Positions 35,341-43,578 of a stretch of 64,000 nucleotides of DNA are shown piece after piece. Numbering within the stretch: the first letter of the stretch is position 1; each line of letters begins with the position of its first letter. Both the position numbers and the translations under genes were made by a program. This DNA is from Paenibacillus antri (GTDB lineage Bacteria > Bacillota > Bacilli > Paenibacillales > YIM-B00363), in assembly GCF_005765165.1 (NCBI RefSeq), contig NZ_VCIW01000003.1, forward strand, positions 62,001 to 126,000. Reading direction: 5' to 3'. The notes beneath the pieces were generated by a model. That model was not told where the DNA came from. It was given only the letters and a program-made list of their open reading frames with translations, and ran no database searches.

Positions 35341-36690
35341 ATGAAACGATATAATGCCATCTGGATTTTCGGCGACCAGCACCGCGGACAAGCGATGAGC
35401 ACCGCCGGGGATCCGAACGTGAACACGCCGAATATGGACATTCTCGCCGCGACCGGCGTCAACTTCACGCGGGCGGTATCCGGCACGCCGCTCTGCTGTC
35501 CGTACCGAGGGGCGCTGCTCTCCGGCCGGTACCCGCATCATAACGGCGTTCCCGGTCACGAGTACCGGCTGCCGCCGGAGCGGCCGACGATCGCGCATGC
35601 GTTCGGCGAGCGCGGCTACGACACCGCTTATTTCGGGAAATGGCATCTCGACGGCTTCCATGAAGGCGATGGCCGCCGCGCGGGCAAGCATATCGTGCCG
35701 CCGGAGCGCCGCGGCGGATTTCGCCGCTGGATCGGGTACGAAAACAACAACAGCCCCTGGGACTGTTGGGTGCACGGCGGCGAAGGCGAGGATGCGTTCC
35801 AATACCGTCTGCCGGGCTTCGAAACCGACGAGCTGACGAATTTGTTGATCGGCTATTTGCGGGAGAAGGCCGAAGCTCGGTCGAGCGGGGCGGACGACGC
35901 CCCGTTCTTCGCGGTGCTGTCGGTGCAGCCGCCGCACGATCCTTACGCAGCTCCCGAGCGGTTCATGGGGCGGCATAACCCGGCGACGCTTCGGCTGCGC
36001 CCGAACGTGCCGGCCGTGCCGCGCGTCGAGGAACGGGCGCGTCGCGAGCTGGCCGGGTATTACGCGATGATCGAAAATCTCGACTGGAACCTCGGCCGGC
36101 TGCGGGAGGCGCTGGCCGATACGGGGCTCGCGGACGACACGCATCTCGTGTTCTTCAGCGATCACGGCGACATGCACGGCTCGCACGGCCAGTTCCGCAA
36201 GACGACGCCGTTCGAGGAGTCGATCCGCGTGCCGGTCATTATCAGCGGCGCGCAGCCGTACTACGAGGGGTATCGCAACGGCTTCTGGACGAACGTGCCG
36301 ATCAATCACGTCGACCTCGCGCCGACGACGCTCGGGCTGTGCGGCTTCGAGCCGCCGGAGTGGATGGAGGGGACCGACTATTCGGGGTATCGGCTCGAAG
36401 GGCGGCCGAAGCGGGAGGAGCCGGTCTCGGCGTTCCTCCAGTCGGTCGAGCCGACCGGCCACCACAACAGCGTCGACCGCGCTTGGCGCGGCGTCGTGAC
36501 GAAGGACAACTGGAAATACGTCTGCTTCGAGGGCACGCCGTGGCTCCTGTTCAACCTGAACGAGGACCCGTACGAGCAGGTGAATTTGGCGCACAACTCG
36601 CTGTACGCGGGCGAGCGCCGACGGCTGCACGGGCTGCTGCAGGAGTGGATCGATCGAACGGGGGATTCGTTCGCGTTGCCGGCGGTCTAG
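35341..36690 (+). CDS. Cys-type sulfatase (second copy)
   Basis: The 449-residue sulfatase has the metal-binding start AIWIFGDQHRGQAM, where the usual Asp-Asp is replaced by GDQ, and the FGly site C52 in LCCPYRGALLSGRYP (CxPxR with a second Cys at x). It then has AYFGKWHLDGFHEG, VLSVQPPHDPY and FFSDHGDMHGSHG. Like the sulfatase at 16977 it needs formylglycine formation and lacks a signal peptide. GGGGGAGGGGG precedes the ATG. It is followed at once by the 51-bp repeat array, whose first, degenerate unit starts at the last base of its stop codon. The sulfated substrate is unknown. Confidence 0.9.
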   Translation: MKRYNAIWIFGDQHRGQAMSTAGDPNVNTPNMDILAATGVNFTRAVSGTPLCCPYRGALLSGRYPHHNGVPGHEYRLPPERPTIAHAFGERGYDTAYFGKWHLDGFHEGDGRRAGKHIVPPERRGGFRRWIGYENNNSPWDCWVHGGEGEDAFQYRLPGFETDELTNLLIGYLREKAEARSSGADDAPFFAVLSVQPPHDPYAAPERFMGRHNPATLRLRPNVPAVPRVEERARRELAGYYAMIENLDWNLGRLREALADTGLADDTHLVFFSDHGDMHGSHGQFRKTTPFEESIRVPVIISGAQPYYEGYRNGFWTNVPINHVDLAPTTLGLCGFEPPEWMEGTDYSGYRLEGRPKREEPVSAFLQSVEPTGHHNSVDRAWRGVVTKDNWKYVCFEGTPWLLFNLNEDPYEQVNLAHNSLYAGERRRLHGLLQEWIDRTGDSFALPAV

Positions 36691-37188
36691 GCGGGCAGAA
36701 ACTCTGACCACCCCGGCCTGCCGGCGCCGCGGGTGGCGGATAGTCGGAGAAACTCCGACTAAACCGCCCTGTGGGCACCGCGGGAGGCGGATAGTCGGAG
36801 AAACTCCGACTAAACTGCCCTGCGGGCGCCGCGGGTGGGGGATAGTCGGAGAAACTCCGACTAAACCGCCCTGCGGGCGCCGCGGGTGGCGAATAGTCGG
36901 AGAAACTCCGACTAAACCGCCCTGCGGGCGCCGCGGGAGGCGGATAGTCGGAGAAACTCCGACTAAACCGCCCTGCGGGCAGCGCGGGTGGCGGATAGTC
37001 GGAGAAACTCCGACTAAACCGCCCTGTGGGCGCCGCGGGAGGCGGATAGTCGGAGAAACTCCGACTAAACCGCCCTGCGGGCGCCGCGGGAGGCGGATAG
37101 TCGGAGAAACTCCGACTAAACTGCCCTGCGGGCGCCGCGGGTGGCGGATAGTCGGAGAAACTCCGACTAAACCGCCCTGCGGGCGCCG
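36690..37188. repeat. Array A: ten 51-bp tandem palindromic repeats
   Basis: Palindromes begin at 36741, 36792, 36843, 36894, 36945, 36996, 37047, 37098 and 37149, each exactly 51 bases after the last. A degenerate tenth unit covers 36690-36740 and the last unit is cut short. Each palindrome has arms TAGTCGGAG and CTCCGACTA round an AAA loop. The rest of the unit is GC-rich (CCGCCCTGCGGGCGCCGCGG and a short GGCGGA-like end). Because 51 is a multiple of three, the minus strand reads as an open 17-residue repeat (GLVGVSPTIRHPRRPQG), which I regard as spurious. The array fills much of the gap between a sulfatase and a GH2 gene. Confidence 0.92.
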
Positions 37189-37195
37189 GTATTCA

Positions 37196-37400
37196 CGTCC
37201 GAACGGGAAATGCTCCCGCTCAAACCGGCCCCGGTCGGGCGTAACGGGCATCGAACGGGAAATCCTCCGTCTTATTCCGCCAAAGCCAATAGTTTTCTAG
37301 GATTTCCCGTTTATAAGCAGGAGCTTTTCCCGTTCGTTACGCGGAGAGGCTCCCACGCTGCCGATGAGAGGGAGGCTTTCCCGTTCATGCGGGAGCGGCG
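37196..37400. repeat. Cluster of GAACGGGAAA-type short elements
   Basis: At least five copies of a 17-19 base element (GAACGGGAAA, up to two bases, CTCC) lie here in both orientations: 37201, 37254, 37299-37311 (reversed), 37318-37336 (reversed) and 37367-37388 (reversed). Two of them form a 12-bp perfect inverted repeat (37255-37266 with 37299-37310). The same element occurs at 282-469. The cluster directly follows array A. Confidence 0.65.
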
Positions 37401-37450
37401 GACTCGAGTCGGAAGAGAGCCCGCCGGAGCGACTCCGACGAACGACTAAA

Positions 37451-37481
37451 AAGACGTACGCGGACGAGGCGCGTACGTCTT
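37451..37481 (-). terminator. 12-bp perfect hairpin, terminator-like on the minus strand
   Basis: The arms AAGACGTACGCG and CGCGTACGTCTT enclose GACGAGG. On the minus strand TTTTTAG follows the stem, so it looks like a terminator for leftward transcription, although no leftward gene is seen here. For rightward transcription it would be a leader hairpin 38 bases before the GH2 start. Confidence 0.5.
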
Positions 37482-37519
37482 GTCCATTTTCCGAGGCATA
37501 AAAATGAGGGGGAACTGAC

Positions 37520-40102
37520 GTGGGAACGATATTATCGCTGAACGGCAGCGACTGGGAGTTTAAAGACTTCGTCGGCGAAGATTGGATCTGGCGCAATTCG
37601 GAGAAGCCGGACACGAAGGACGTCCGCTGGTGGCGGCGGGGCACGGTGCCGAGCTCGGTGCTGCACGATCTGCTCGCTCTCGGCGAAGTGCCGGACCCGT
37701 ATTACGAGCGCAATTCGCTGCTCGTCGAATGGGTTCCGCAGCGGACATGGGTGTACCGCAAGCGGTTCGCCGTTCCGGCGTCGTTCCGCGGGCGGCGACT
37801 GAGGCTCTGTTTCGACGGCATCGATTACGAGGCGCATGTGTTTCTCAACGGCCGCCATCTCGGCGACCATCGGGGGATGTTCGTGCCGGCGGAATTCGAC
37901 GCGACGGAGCACATTCGGTTCGACGGCGACAACCATGTCGCGGTCGTCATCGAGCGGGCGCCCGACGAGCAGCCGCAAGTCAGCAAGACGCGGTACGTGC
38001 GCACGCATAAGAGCCGGATGACGTACTGGTGGGATTTCTGCCCTCGTCTCATCCATCTGGGCATCTGGGACCGCGTCTATCTCGAAGCGACCGGGGACGT
38101 CCGCCTCGAGGACGCGTTCGTTCGACCGACCCTGACGGACGACTTCGCGAACGCGGACGTCGCCGTGACGACGACGCTGCATGCGGCGACGGCGGCGACC
38201 GTCGAGACGGACATCGTGCTGTCGCTCGCGGGCCGCGAGGTCGCGAGAACGTCGTCGACGCGAACGGTCGAGCCAGGGCGGGCGACGTTCGCGGAGACGC
38301 TGCGCATCGAGCGGCCGGAGCTATGGTGGCCGAACGGAGCCGGCGCGCAAACGTTGTACGACGCGAAGGTGACGGTGGCGGTTCGCGAGAAGGACGGGAC
38401 GACGACGACGTCGGACGAGCGAACGACGACGTTCGGCATTCGGCGTATCGAATGGGCGCGCAACGAGACGCCGGACGAGACGGCGCTGCCGTACACGCTC
38501 GTCGTGAACGGACGCCGCCTGTATATGAAAGGCTGGAACTGGGTGCCGATCGACGCGATGTACGGCGTGGAACGGCCCGAGAAGTTAGAGCGGTTGCTCC
38601 GGCTCGCGCAGCGGGCGAACTGCAACTTGCTTCGCGTCTGGGGCGGGGGCCTCATCGAGAAGGAGGCTTTCTACGAAGCCTGCGACCGGCTCGGCCTGCT
38701 TGTCTGGCAGGAATTCATCCAATCGAGCTCCGGCATCGCGAACAAGCCGTCCGAGGATCCAGACTTCATCGACATGATGGTGCGCGAGGCCGAACGGTTC
38801 ATCCCGCGCAAGCGCAACCACCCCTCCCTCGCCATCTGGTGCGGAGGCAACGAGCTGCAGCATGACGACGGCCGTCCGCTGGACGACGGCGAGCCCGTGC
38901 TTGCCGCGCTGAAGGACGTCGTGCGCCGTATCGATCCGGACCGGCTGTGGCTGGCGACGTCGCCGACTGGCCGACTGTTCAACAACACGCTCGAAAATAT
39001 CGAAAAAGACCCGGCCGGTCTCCACGACGTCCACGGTCCATGGGAGCATCAGGGTCTCGTCGAGCAGTACGAGCTGTATAACCGAGGCACGTCGCTGCTT
39101 CACAGCGAATTCGGCGTCGAAGGGATGACGAACGCGAAGACGCTGTTCCGGACGATCGCGCCGGAGCGCCGCCTGCCCGCGACGCGGGACAATCCGGTGT
39201 ACTTCCACCGGGGCTCCTGGTGGAACAACGAGCCGCTCGTGCAGCGTTCTTTCGGCGGCGGCATCGAGGACATCGAGACGCTTATCCGCGCCAGCCAGCT
39301 GCTGCAGGCGGAGGGGCTGCGGTATGCGGTGGAGTCGAATCTGCGCCGTCAATACCAGAGCAGCGGCACGCTCCCGTGGCAGTTCAACGAGCCGTTCCCG
39401 AACGCGTTCTGCACGTCGGCGCTCGACTACTATGCCGAGCCGAAGTCCGCGTACTACGCGGTCGCGCGAGCGTACCGGTCGCTATCCGTAACGGCCGCGT
39501 TCGGGGCGCAAGCGTGGGCGGGAAGAGATGGGTTCGAGGCTGAGATTTGGGCGGCGAACGATACGATGAATTCTCTCGAAAACGCTACGCTTACCGCCGC
39601 GCTCGTCGATGCCTACGGCAACGTGCAGGCATCGGCGACGACCGCCGTCTCGATCGGCGCGAACGGGTCGACGCGGCTCGCTTCGTTCGCATCGCCGCTG
39701 ACATCGCTTCGGAGCGATTGGTTTTACCTCGATCTGACGCTTTCGGACGCGGAAGGCCGCAGGCTCGCCGACAATCGATACGTCTTCAGCGCGACGGCCG
39801 ATCTCCGGCCGCTGCTCGGGGCGCCGTCGGCATCGCTTCGGGCGGAGGCGACCGCCGCGGCCGAAGACGCGATCGCGATCGCGGTGCGCATAACCAACGC
39901 GGGCGACGTCGCGGCGATCCGCGTGCGGCTCGAGGACGATCGGGAGCTGGATCGGATCGGATATGTCTTTTTCCAAGACAACGATTTCGATCTGTTGCCC
40001 GGCGAGAGCCGCACGGTGAACGTCTCGTTCTCGGGCGTGCCGAAACCGGAGCGGTCCATCCTCCTGGGCGGATGGAATACCGAGCCGATCCGCCTCGGGT
40101 AA
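37520..40102 (+). CDS. GH2 beta-mannosidase (second copy)
   Basis: The 860-residue GH2 enzyme resembles the one at 32660 throughout (DPYYERNSLLVEWVPQRTWV, MKGWNWVPIDAMYG, LVWQEFIQSSSGIANKPSED). Catalytic residues are E445 in IWCGGNELQHD and E530 in LLHSEFGVEGM. It starts at a GTG after GAGGGGGA and has no signal peptide. The two paralogues differ enough to suggest separate substrates, or terminal versus internal beta-mannose. It is cut off from the sulfatase and first GH2 gene by array A and may have its own promoter in 37400-37519. Confidence 0.92.
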   Translation: MGTILSLNGSDWEFKDFVGEDWIWRNSEKPDTKDVRWWRRGTVPSSVLHDLLALGEVPDPYYERNSLLVEWVPQRTWVYRKRFAVPASFRGRRLRLCFDGIDYEAHVFLNGRHLGDHRGMFVPAEFDATEHIRFDGDNHVAVVIERAPDEQPQVSKTRYVRTHKSRMTYWWDFCPRLIHLGIWDRVYLEATGDVRLEDAFVRPTLTDDFANADVAVTTTLHAATAATVETDIVLSLAGREVARTSSTRTVEPGRATFAETLRIERPELWWPNGAGAQTLYDAKVTVAVREKDGTTTTSDERTTTFGIRRIEWARNETPDETALPYTLVVNGRRLYMKGWNWVPIDAMYGVERPEKLERLLRLAQRANCNLLRVWGGGLIEKEAFYEACDRLGLLVWQEFIQSSSGIANKPSEDPDFIDMMVREAERFIPRKRNHPSLAIWCGGNELQHDDGRPLDDGEPVLAALKDVVRRIDPDRLWLATSPTGRLFNNTLENIEKDPAGLHDVHGPWEHQGLVEQYELYNRGTSLLHSEFGVEGMTNAKTLFRTIAPERRLPATRDNPVYFHRGSWWNNEPLVQRSFGGGIEDIETLIRASQLLQAEGLRYAVESNLRRQYQSSGTLPWQFNEPFPNAFCTSALDYYAEPKSAYYAVARAYRSLSVTAAFGAQAWAGRDGFEAEIWAANDTMNSLENATLTAALVDAYGNVQASATTAVSIGANGSTRLASFASPLTSLRSDWFYLDLTLSDAEGRRLADNRYVFSATADLRPLLGAPSASLRAEATAAAEDAIAIAVRITNAGDVAAIRVRLEDDRELDRIGYVFFQDNDFDLLPGESRTVNVSFSGVPKPERSILLGGWNTEPIRLG

Positions 40103-40220
40103 CGGGACGCGTCGAAGATAGGGTGCTCACGTGCAATGGCGCTGGCATCGGTAGAACGTGCGTTCCGGCACCTTGCATGTTATGATGGGGGGAAATGGTT
40201 CGCCGACGGAGGAGTTTTCG

Positions 40221-40691
40221 ATGAAGCCGAAGAAGCCGTCCGACCTCTTAGCCGAGACTCCAGTAACCTATGAAATGTATGCAAGTTTGCCGGAAGACGG
40301 GAATCGCTACGAAGTCGCTACAAGATTATTACATCTTTAGCGCACCGATCGACGTCGTATTGTCCGAATCGCGTCCGAACATTCGCGCAGGCGAGACAAG
40401 GTGCAGAAGACGAAGGTATAAGCGCATTACGGCGTTCCTGAGTATTGGATCGTCGATTTGAAGAACTTTACGCTGGAGCAATATTCGCTTCGTGGGAACG
40501 TGTACGAGCTCGCGGAGGTTTATGCGGGGGGCGAGCCGGTTCGAAGCGAGCGACTCGATTGCGTCTCGTTTACGATGAACGATTTAACTCGAGATCTGCC
40601 GCCGGAATGGGCGGAACGATTGCAAGGAAGGCCGCTTTCGGGCCGCGCGCGATGCGCCGGCTCGAGAGCGGCCTTTTTGGTTTCGGACTAG
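40221..40691 (+). pseudogene. Broken Uma2-family nuclease gene
   Basis: The pieces of a Uma2 (DUF820, PD-(D/E)XK fold) protein are spread over two frames. The start at 40221, after GGAGGAG, gives the typical TYEMYASLPEDGNRYEV. The next piece, SAPIDVVLSE, is in another frame and much of the middle is missing. The C-terminal piece returns to the first frame, with an in-frame TAA at 40419-40421 just before AHYGVPEYWIVDLKNFTLEQ. This amounts to an internal deletion, frame changes and a nonsense codon. The frame then runs through a terminator-like hairpin. Uma2 genes are often multicopy in Firmicutes, and their function is not settled. Confidence 0.8.
40628..40678 (+). terminator. Terminator-like hairpin at the end of the Uma2 remnant
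   Basis: The arms AAGGCCGCT (40628-40636) and AGCGGCCTT (40667-40675) are followed by TTTTTGG. The loop is long and GC-rich. Confidence 0.5.
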
Positions 40692-40766
40692 TGAGCGAAA
40701 AAATCCGCTTTATAGCCGTACATGTGAGCGAACCGAAAGTATCCGCCTATATCCCTGCTCGCGCGC

Positions 40767-41942
40767 CTACAGCGACGCCTCCCCCGCCTTGGCGGCGGCG
40801 AGGAAACGCGAGATCGCGAGGGAGGCGGCCCCGAGCGCGGCGGAGTCGAGCCCGAGCGACGCGAACTCGATGCGGGAGCGGTCGCGGTGGTGGCGCAGCG
40901 AATGTCGTTCGACCGCTTCCCGCAGCGGTCGCTCGATCCAAGGCCGCGCCAAGGCGAGCCGGTTACCGATGATCGTCATCTCCGGATTGAACGCGTTGAC
41001 GATGGTGGCGATGCCGATGCCGAGGTAGCGGCCGATCTCCTCCAGGACGCGAATCGCCGAAGGATCGCCCGCCTCCGCGAGACGGAGGGCGCCCTCAAGC
41101 TCCGCAAGCTCGGGAGAGACGCCCGAACGGGCCGTAAGCGCGATCTCGGAGGCGTACATCTCCCAGCAGCCCTCGCTGCCGCAGCCGCACGGGAGCCCCC
41201 GATCGGCCTGAATCGTCATGTGCCCGAGCTCGCCGGAGAAGCCGGAAGCGCCGCGGTACAGCTTGTGGTCGACGATGAGCCCGGTGCCGATGCCGACGCC
41301 GGCGCTGATATAGATGAGGTCGCCGACGTCCTTCCCGATGCCGAACTGCTTCTCGCCGACGGCGCCGACGTTCGCTTCGTTGTCGATGACGACCGGCATC
41401 GAGACGCGCGTCTCGAGCATCTCCGCCAGCGGCGCGTCGCTCCAGCCGAAGTTCGGCGCCGTGAGCACGACGCCGGCGTCGTCGACGATGCCCGGCACGC
41501 CGAGCCCGACGCCTACGACGCCGTACGGCGACGCGGGCGCGCCGTCCGCGAGCGAGCGGATCGTCCGCGCCGCGACGTCGGCGACCGCCGCCGGGTCCGA
41601 CACGCGCAGCCGATGCCGTTCCTTCGCGACGATAGCGCCGGACAGATCCGTCAGCACGGCCGACACGGAATTGACGCCGAGATCGACTCCGACCGCGTAC
41701 CCGGCTCCGGCGTTATATAACAGCATGACGGGCTTCCGACCGCCGCTCGATTCGCCGAGCCCGGTCTCGAGCACGAGCCGTTCCTCCAGCCATTCGGCGA
41801 CGAGTGAGGAGACGGACGCCTTGTTCAGACCGATCTTCGCCGAGATGTCCGCGCGGGAGATCGGCGCATGCTCTCGAATCGTGTCGAGCACGAGCGATTT
41901 ATTCATTCGTTTGATCAGCGTCTGGTCGCCGGTCATCTTCAT
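40767..41942 (-). CDS. xylR: ROK-family repressor of xylose genes (XylR)
   Basis: The 391-residue regulator has an N-terminal winged helix (SLVLDTIREHAPISRADI, then KIGLNKASVSSLVAEWLEE). A ROK sugar-kinase-like domain follows, with AVGVDLGVNSVSAVLTDLSG and the zinc-binding CGCGSEGCWEMYASE. In the Bacillus type, XylR represses xylAB and is released by xylose. It is divergent from xylA, and a 25-bp xyl operator lies between the two genes, which fixes the function well. GGAGCGAACGAAG-type sequence precedes the ATG. The gene is intact and of normal length. Confidence 0.92.
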   Translation of the reverse strand: MKMTGDQTLIKRMNKSLVLDTIREHAPISRADISAKIGLNKASVSSLVAEWLEERLVLETGLGESSGGRKPVMLLYNAGAGYAVGVDLGVNSVSAVLTDLSGAIVAKERHRLRVSDPAAVADVAARTIRSLADGAPASPYGVVGVGLGVPGIVDDAGVVLTAPNFGWSDAPLAEMLETRVSMPVVIDNEANVGAVGEKQFGIGKDVGDLIYISAGVGIGTGLIVDHKLYRGASGFSGELGHMTIQADRGLPCGCGSEGCWEMYASEIALTARSGVSPELAELEGALRLAEAGDPSAIRVLEEIGRYLGIGIATIVNAFNPEMTIIGNRLALARPWIERPLREAVERHSLRHHRDRSRIEFASLGLDSAALGAASLAISRFLAAAKAGEASL

Positions 41943-42012
41943 GGGGCTTCGTTCGCTCCTATCGGAAGCAAGATTTCACTTATCATAGCACAATTTATGA
42001 AAATGATGAAAC

Positions 42013-42037
42013 TTAGTTTGTTGTATCGACAAACGAA
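42013..42037. promoter_or_regulatory. XylR operator
   Basis: The 25-bp sequence starts TTAGTTTGTTGTA and ends CGACAAACGAA. It is an imperfect inverted repeat that matches the known Bacillus xyl operator layout (TTAGTTTGTT, short centre, ACAAACTAA). It lies between divergent xylR and xylA. Confidence 0.8.
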
Positions 42038-42107
42038 GTTGCTCATGATAGACTGAAGTCAGTTGGTCATACTAACGAAGAACTAAATCTTGGGAGGGCT
42101 TACAGGG

Positions 42108-43412
42108 ATGAGCGTTTTCAAAGAAATCGGCAACATCCGTTACGAAGGCAAGGATTCGAAGAACCCGCTGGCCTTTAAACATTACAATCCGGACGAGGTC
42201 GTCCTCGGCAAGCGGATGGAGGAGTATCTCCGATTCGCCTGCGCGTACTGGCATACATTCACTGCGGAGGGTTCCGATCCGTTCGGCGCAGGCACCGCGA
42301 TCCGACCGTGGAAGGGCTCCGGCCTCGACCTTGCGAAGGCGCGCGTCGAAGCGTCCTTCGAATTTTACGAGAAGCTCGGCATTCCGTTCTTCTGCTTCCA
42401 TGATCGCGACATCGCGCCGGAGGGCGCGACGCTGCGCGAGACGAACAAAAATCTTGACGTCATCGTCGGCATGATGAAGGACTATATGAAGACGAGCAAG
42501 GTAAAGCTGTTGTGGAATACGGCGAACATGTTCACCAACCCTCGCTTCGTCCACGGCGCGGCGACGACGAGCAACGCGGAGGTGTTCGCGTACGCGGCGG
42601 CGCAAGTGAAGAAGGGTCTCGAGACGGGCCTCGAGCTCGGCTCGGAAAACTACGTCTTCTGGGGCGGCCGCGAAGGCTACGAGTCGCTGTTGAACACGAA
42701 CATGAAGCTCGAGCTGGACAACCTGGCGCGCTTCTTCCATATGGCGATCGCGTACGCGGACGAAATCGGCTACAAGGGTCAATTCCTCATCGAGCCGAAA
42801 CCGAAGGAGCCTTCCAAGCACCAGTACGACTTCGACGCGGCGACGACGATCGCGTTCCTGAAGACATACGGTTTGGATGACCGCTTCAAGCTGAACATCG
42901 AGGCGAACCACGCGACGCTCGCGGGCCATACGTTCGAGCACGAGCTGCACGTCTCCCGCATCAACGGCATGCTCGGCTCGATCGACGCGAACCAAGGCGA
43001 CACGCTGCTCGGCTGGGATACGGACGAGTTCCCGACGGACCTGTACTCGGTGACGCTCGCGATGTACGAAATCGTACAGAACGGCGGCATCGGCTCCGGC
43101 GGCGTCAACTTCGACGCGAAGGTGCGCCGTCAATCGTTCGAGGCGGACGATTTGTTCTTCGCGCACATCGCGGGCATGGACACGTTCGCGCGCGGTCTGA
43201 AGGTCGCGGCGAAGCTCGTCGAAGACAAGGTGCTCGAGAACGTGCTGGACGATCGTTACGAGTCGTTCCGCTCCGGCATCGGCCTCGACATCGTCAGCGG
43301 CAAGGCGGACTTCAAGTCGCTGGAAGCGTACATTATCGATAAGGGCGAGATTGCGAACAAGTCCGGACGTCTCGAGCAAATTCGCGCGACGCTGAACGAT
43401 TACATTTTCTAA
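42108..43412 (+). CDS. xylA: Xylose isomerase
   Basis: It converts D-xylose to D-xylulose in the cytoplasm. The 434-residue protein has all family landmarks: catalytic His in [16 protein letters not shown] near residue 96, [17 protein letters not shown] near residue 182, metal ligands in [19 protein letters not shown] near residue 227, [12 protein letters not shown], and GSIDANQGD. It is of the group II (longer, Bacillus-like) type. The ATG at 42108 is preferred to an in-frame codon at 42090, because GGGAGGG stands ten bases before it. xylB follows after 166 bases that hold RNA hairpins. Confidence 0.97.
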   Translation: MSVFKEIGNIRYEGKDSKNPLAFKHYNPDEVVLGKRMEEYLRFACAYWHTFTAEGSDPFGAGTAIRPWKGSGLDLAKARVEASFEFYEKLGIPFFCFHDRDIAPEGATLRETNKNLDVIVGMMKDYMKTSKVKLLWNTANMFTNPRFVHGAATTSNAEVFAYAAAQVKKGLETGLELGSENYVFWGGREGYESLLNTNMKLELDNLARFFHMAIAYADEIGYKGQFLIEPKPKEPSKHQYDFDAATTIAFLKTYGLDDRFKLNIEANHATLAGHTFEHELHVSRINGMLGSIDANQGDTLLGWDTDEFPTDLYSVTLAMYEIVQNGGIGSGGVNFDAKVRRQSFEADDLFFAHIAGMDTFARGLKVAAKLVEDKVLENVLDDRYESFRSGIGLDIVSGKADFKSLEAYIIDKGEIANKSGRLEQIRATLNDYIF

Positions 43413-43455
43413 ACGATTCAGCACGTATATCCTGCGGGTGTAACACCTGAATCGT
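43413..43455 (+). promoter_or_regulatory. Inverted repeat directly after xylA
   Basis: ACGATTCAG (43413-43421) and CTGAATCGT (43447-43455) are perfect 9-bp arms right after the xylA stop. A second, terminator-like hairpin follows at 43528, so the xylA-xylB gap is structured. Confidence 0.4.
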
Positions 43456-43527
43456 CTCGGAAAACGGATGCCTTCTTTTAGAGGACGGCGAAGCCGTTTA
43501 TCCTTGATCCATATCGAAAATGCAACC

Positions 43528-43561
43528 AAGGAGGGCTTCCGACAGGCGGCCCTCCTTCTTT
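43528..43561 (+). terminator. Terminator-like hairpin between xylA and xylB
   Basis: Arms of AAGGAGGGC and GCCCTCCTT (9 bp, perfect) are followed by CTTT. Its position, 22 bases before xylB, suggests partial termination or mRNA processing that lowers XylB relative to XylA. Confidence 0.5.
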
Positions 43562-43578
43562 AGGGAGGAGATTCAAGG

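Noticed and set aside
36690-37188. Array A as a CRISPR array
   Set aside because: Spacers are nearly identical from unit to unit and no cas genes are present. It is a tandem repeat.
35245-37251. Minus-strand frame of 668 codons with 17-residue repeats
   Set aside because: It is antisense to the sulfatase and runs through array A; the repeats come from the 51-bp DNA period. No ribosome site or domain.
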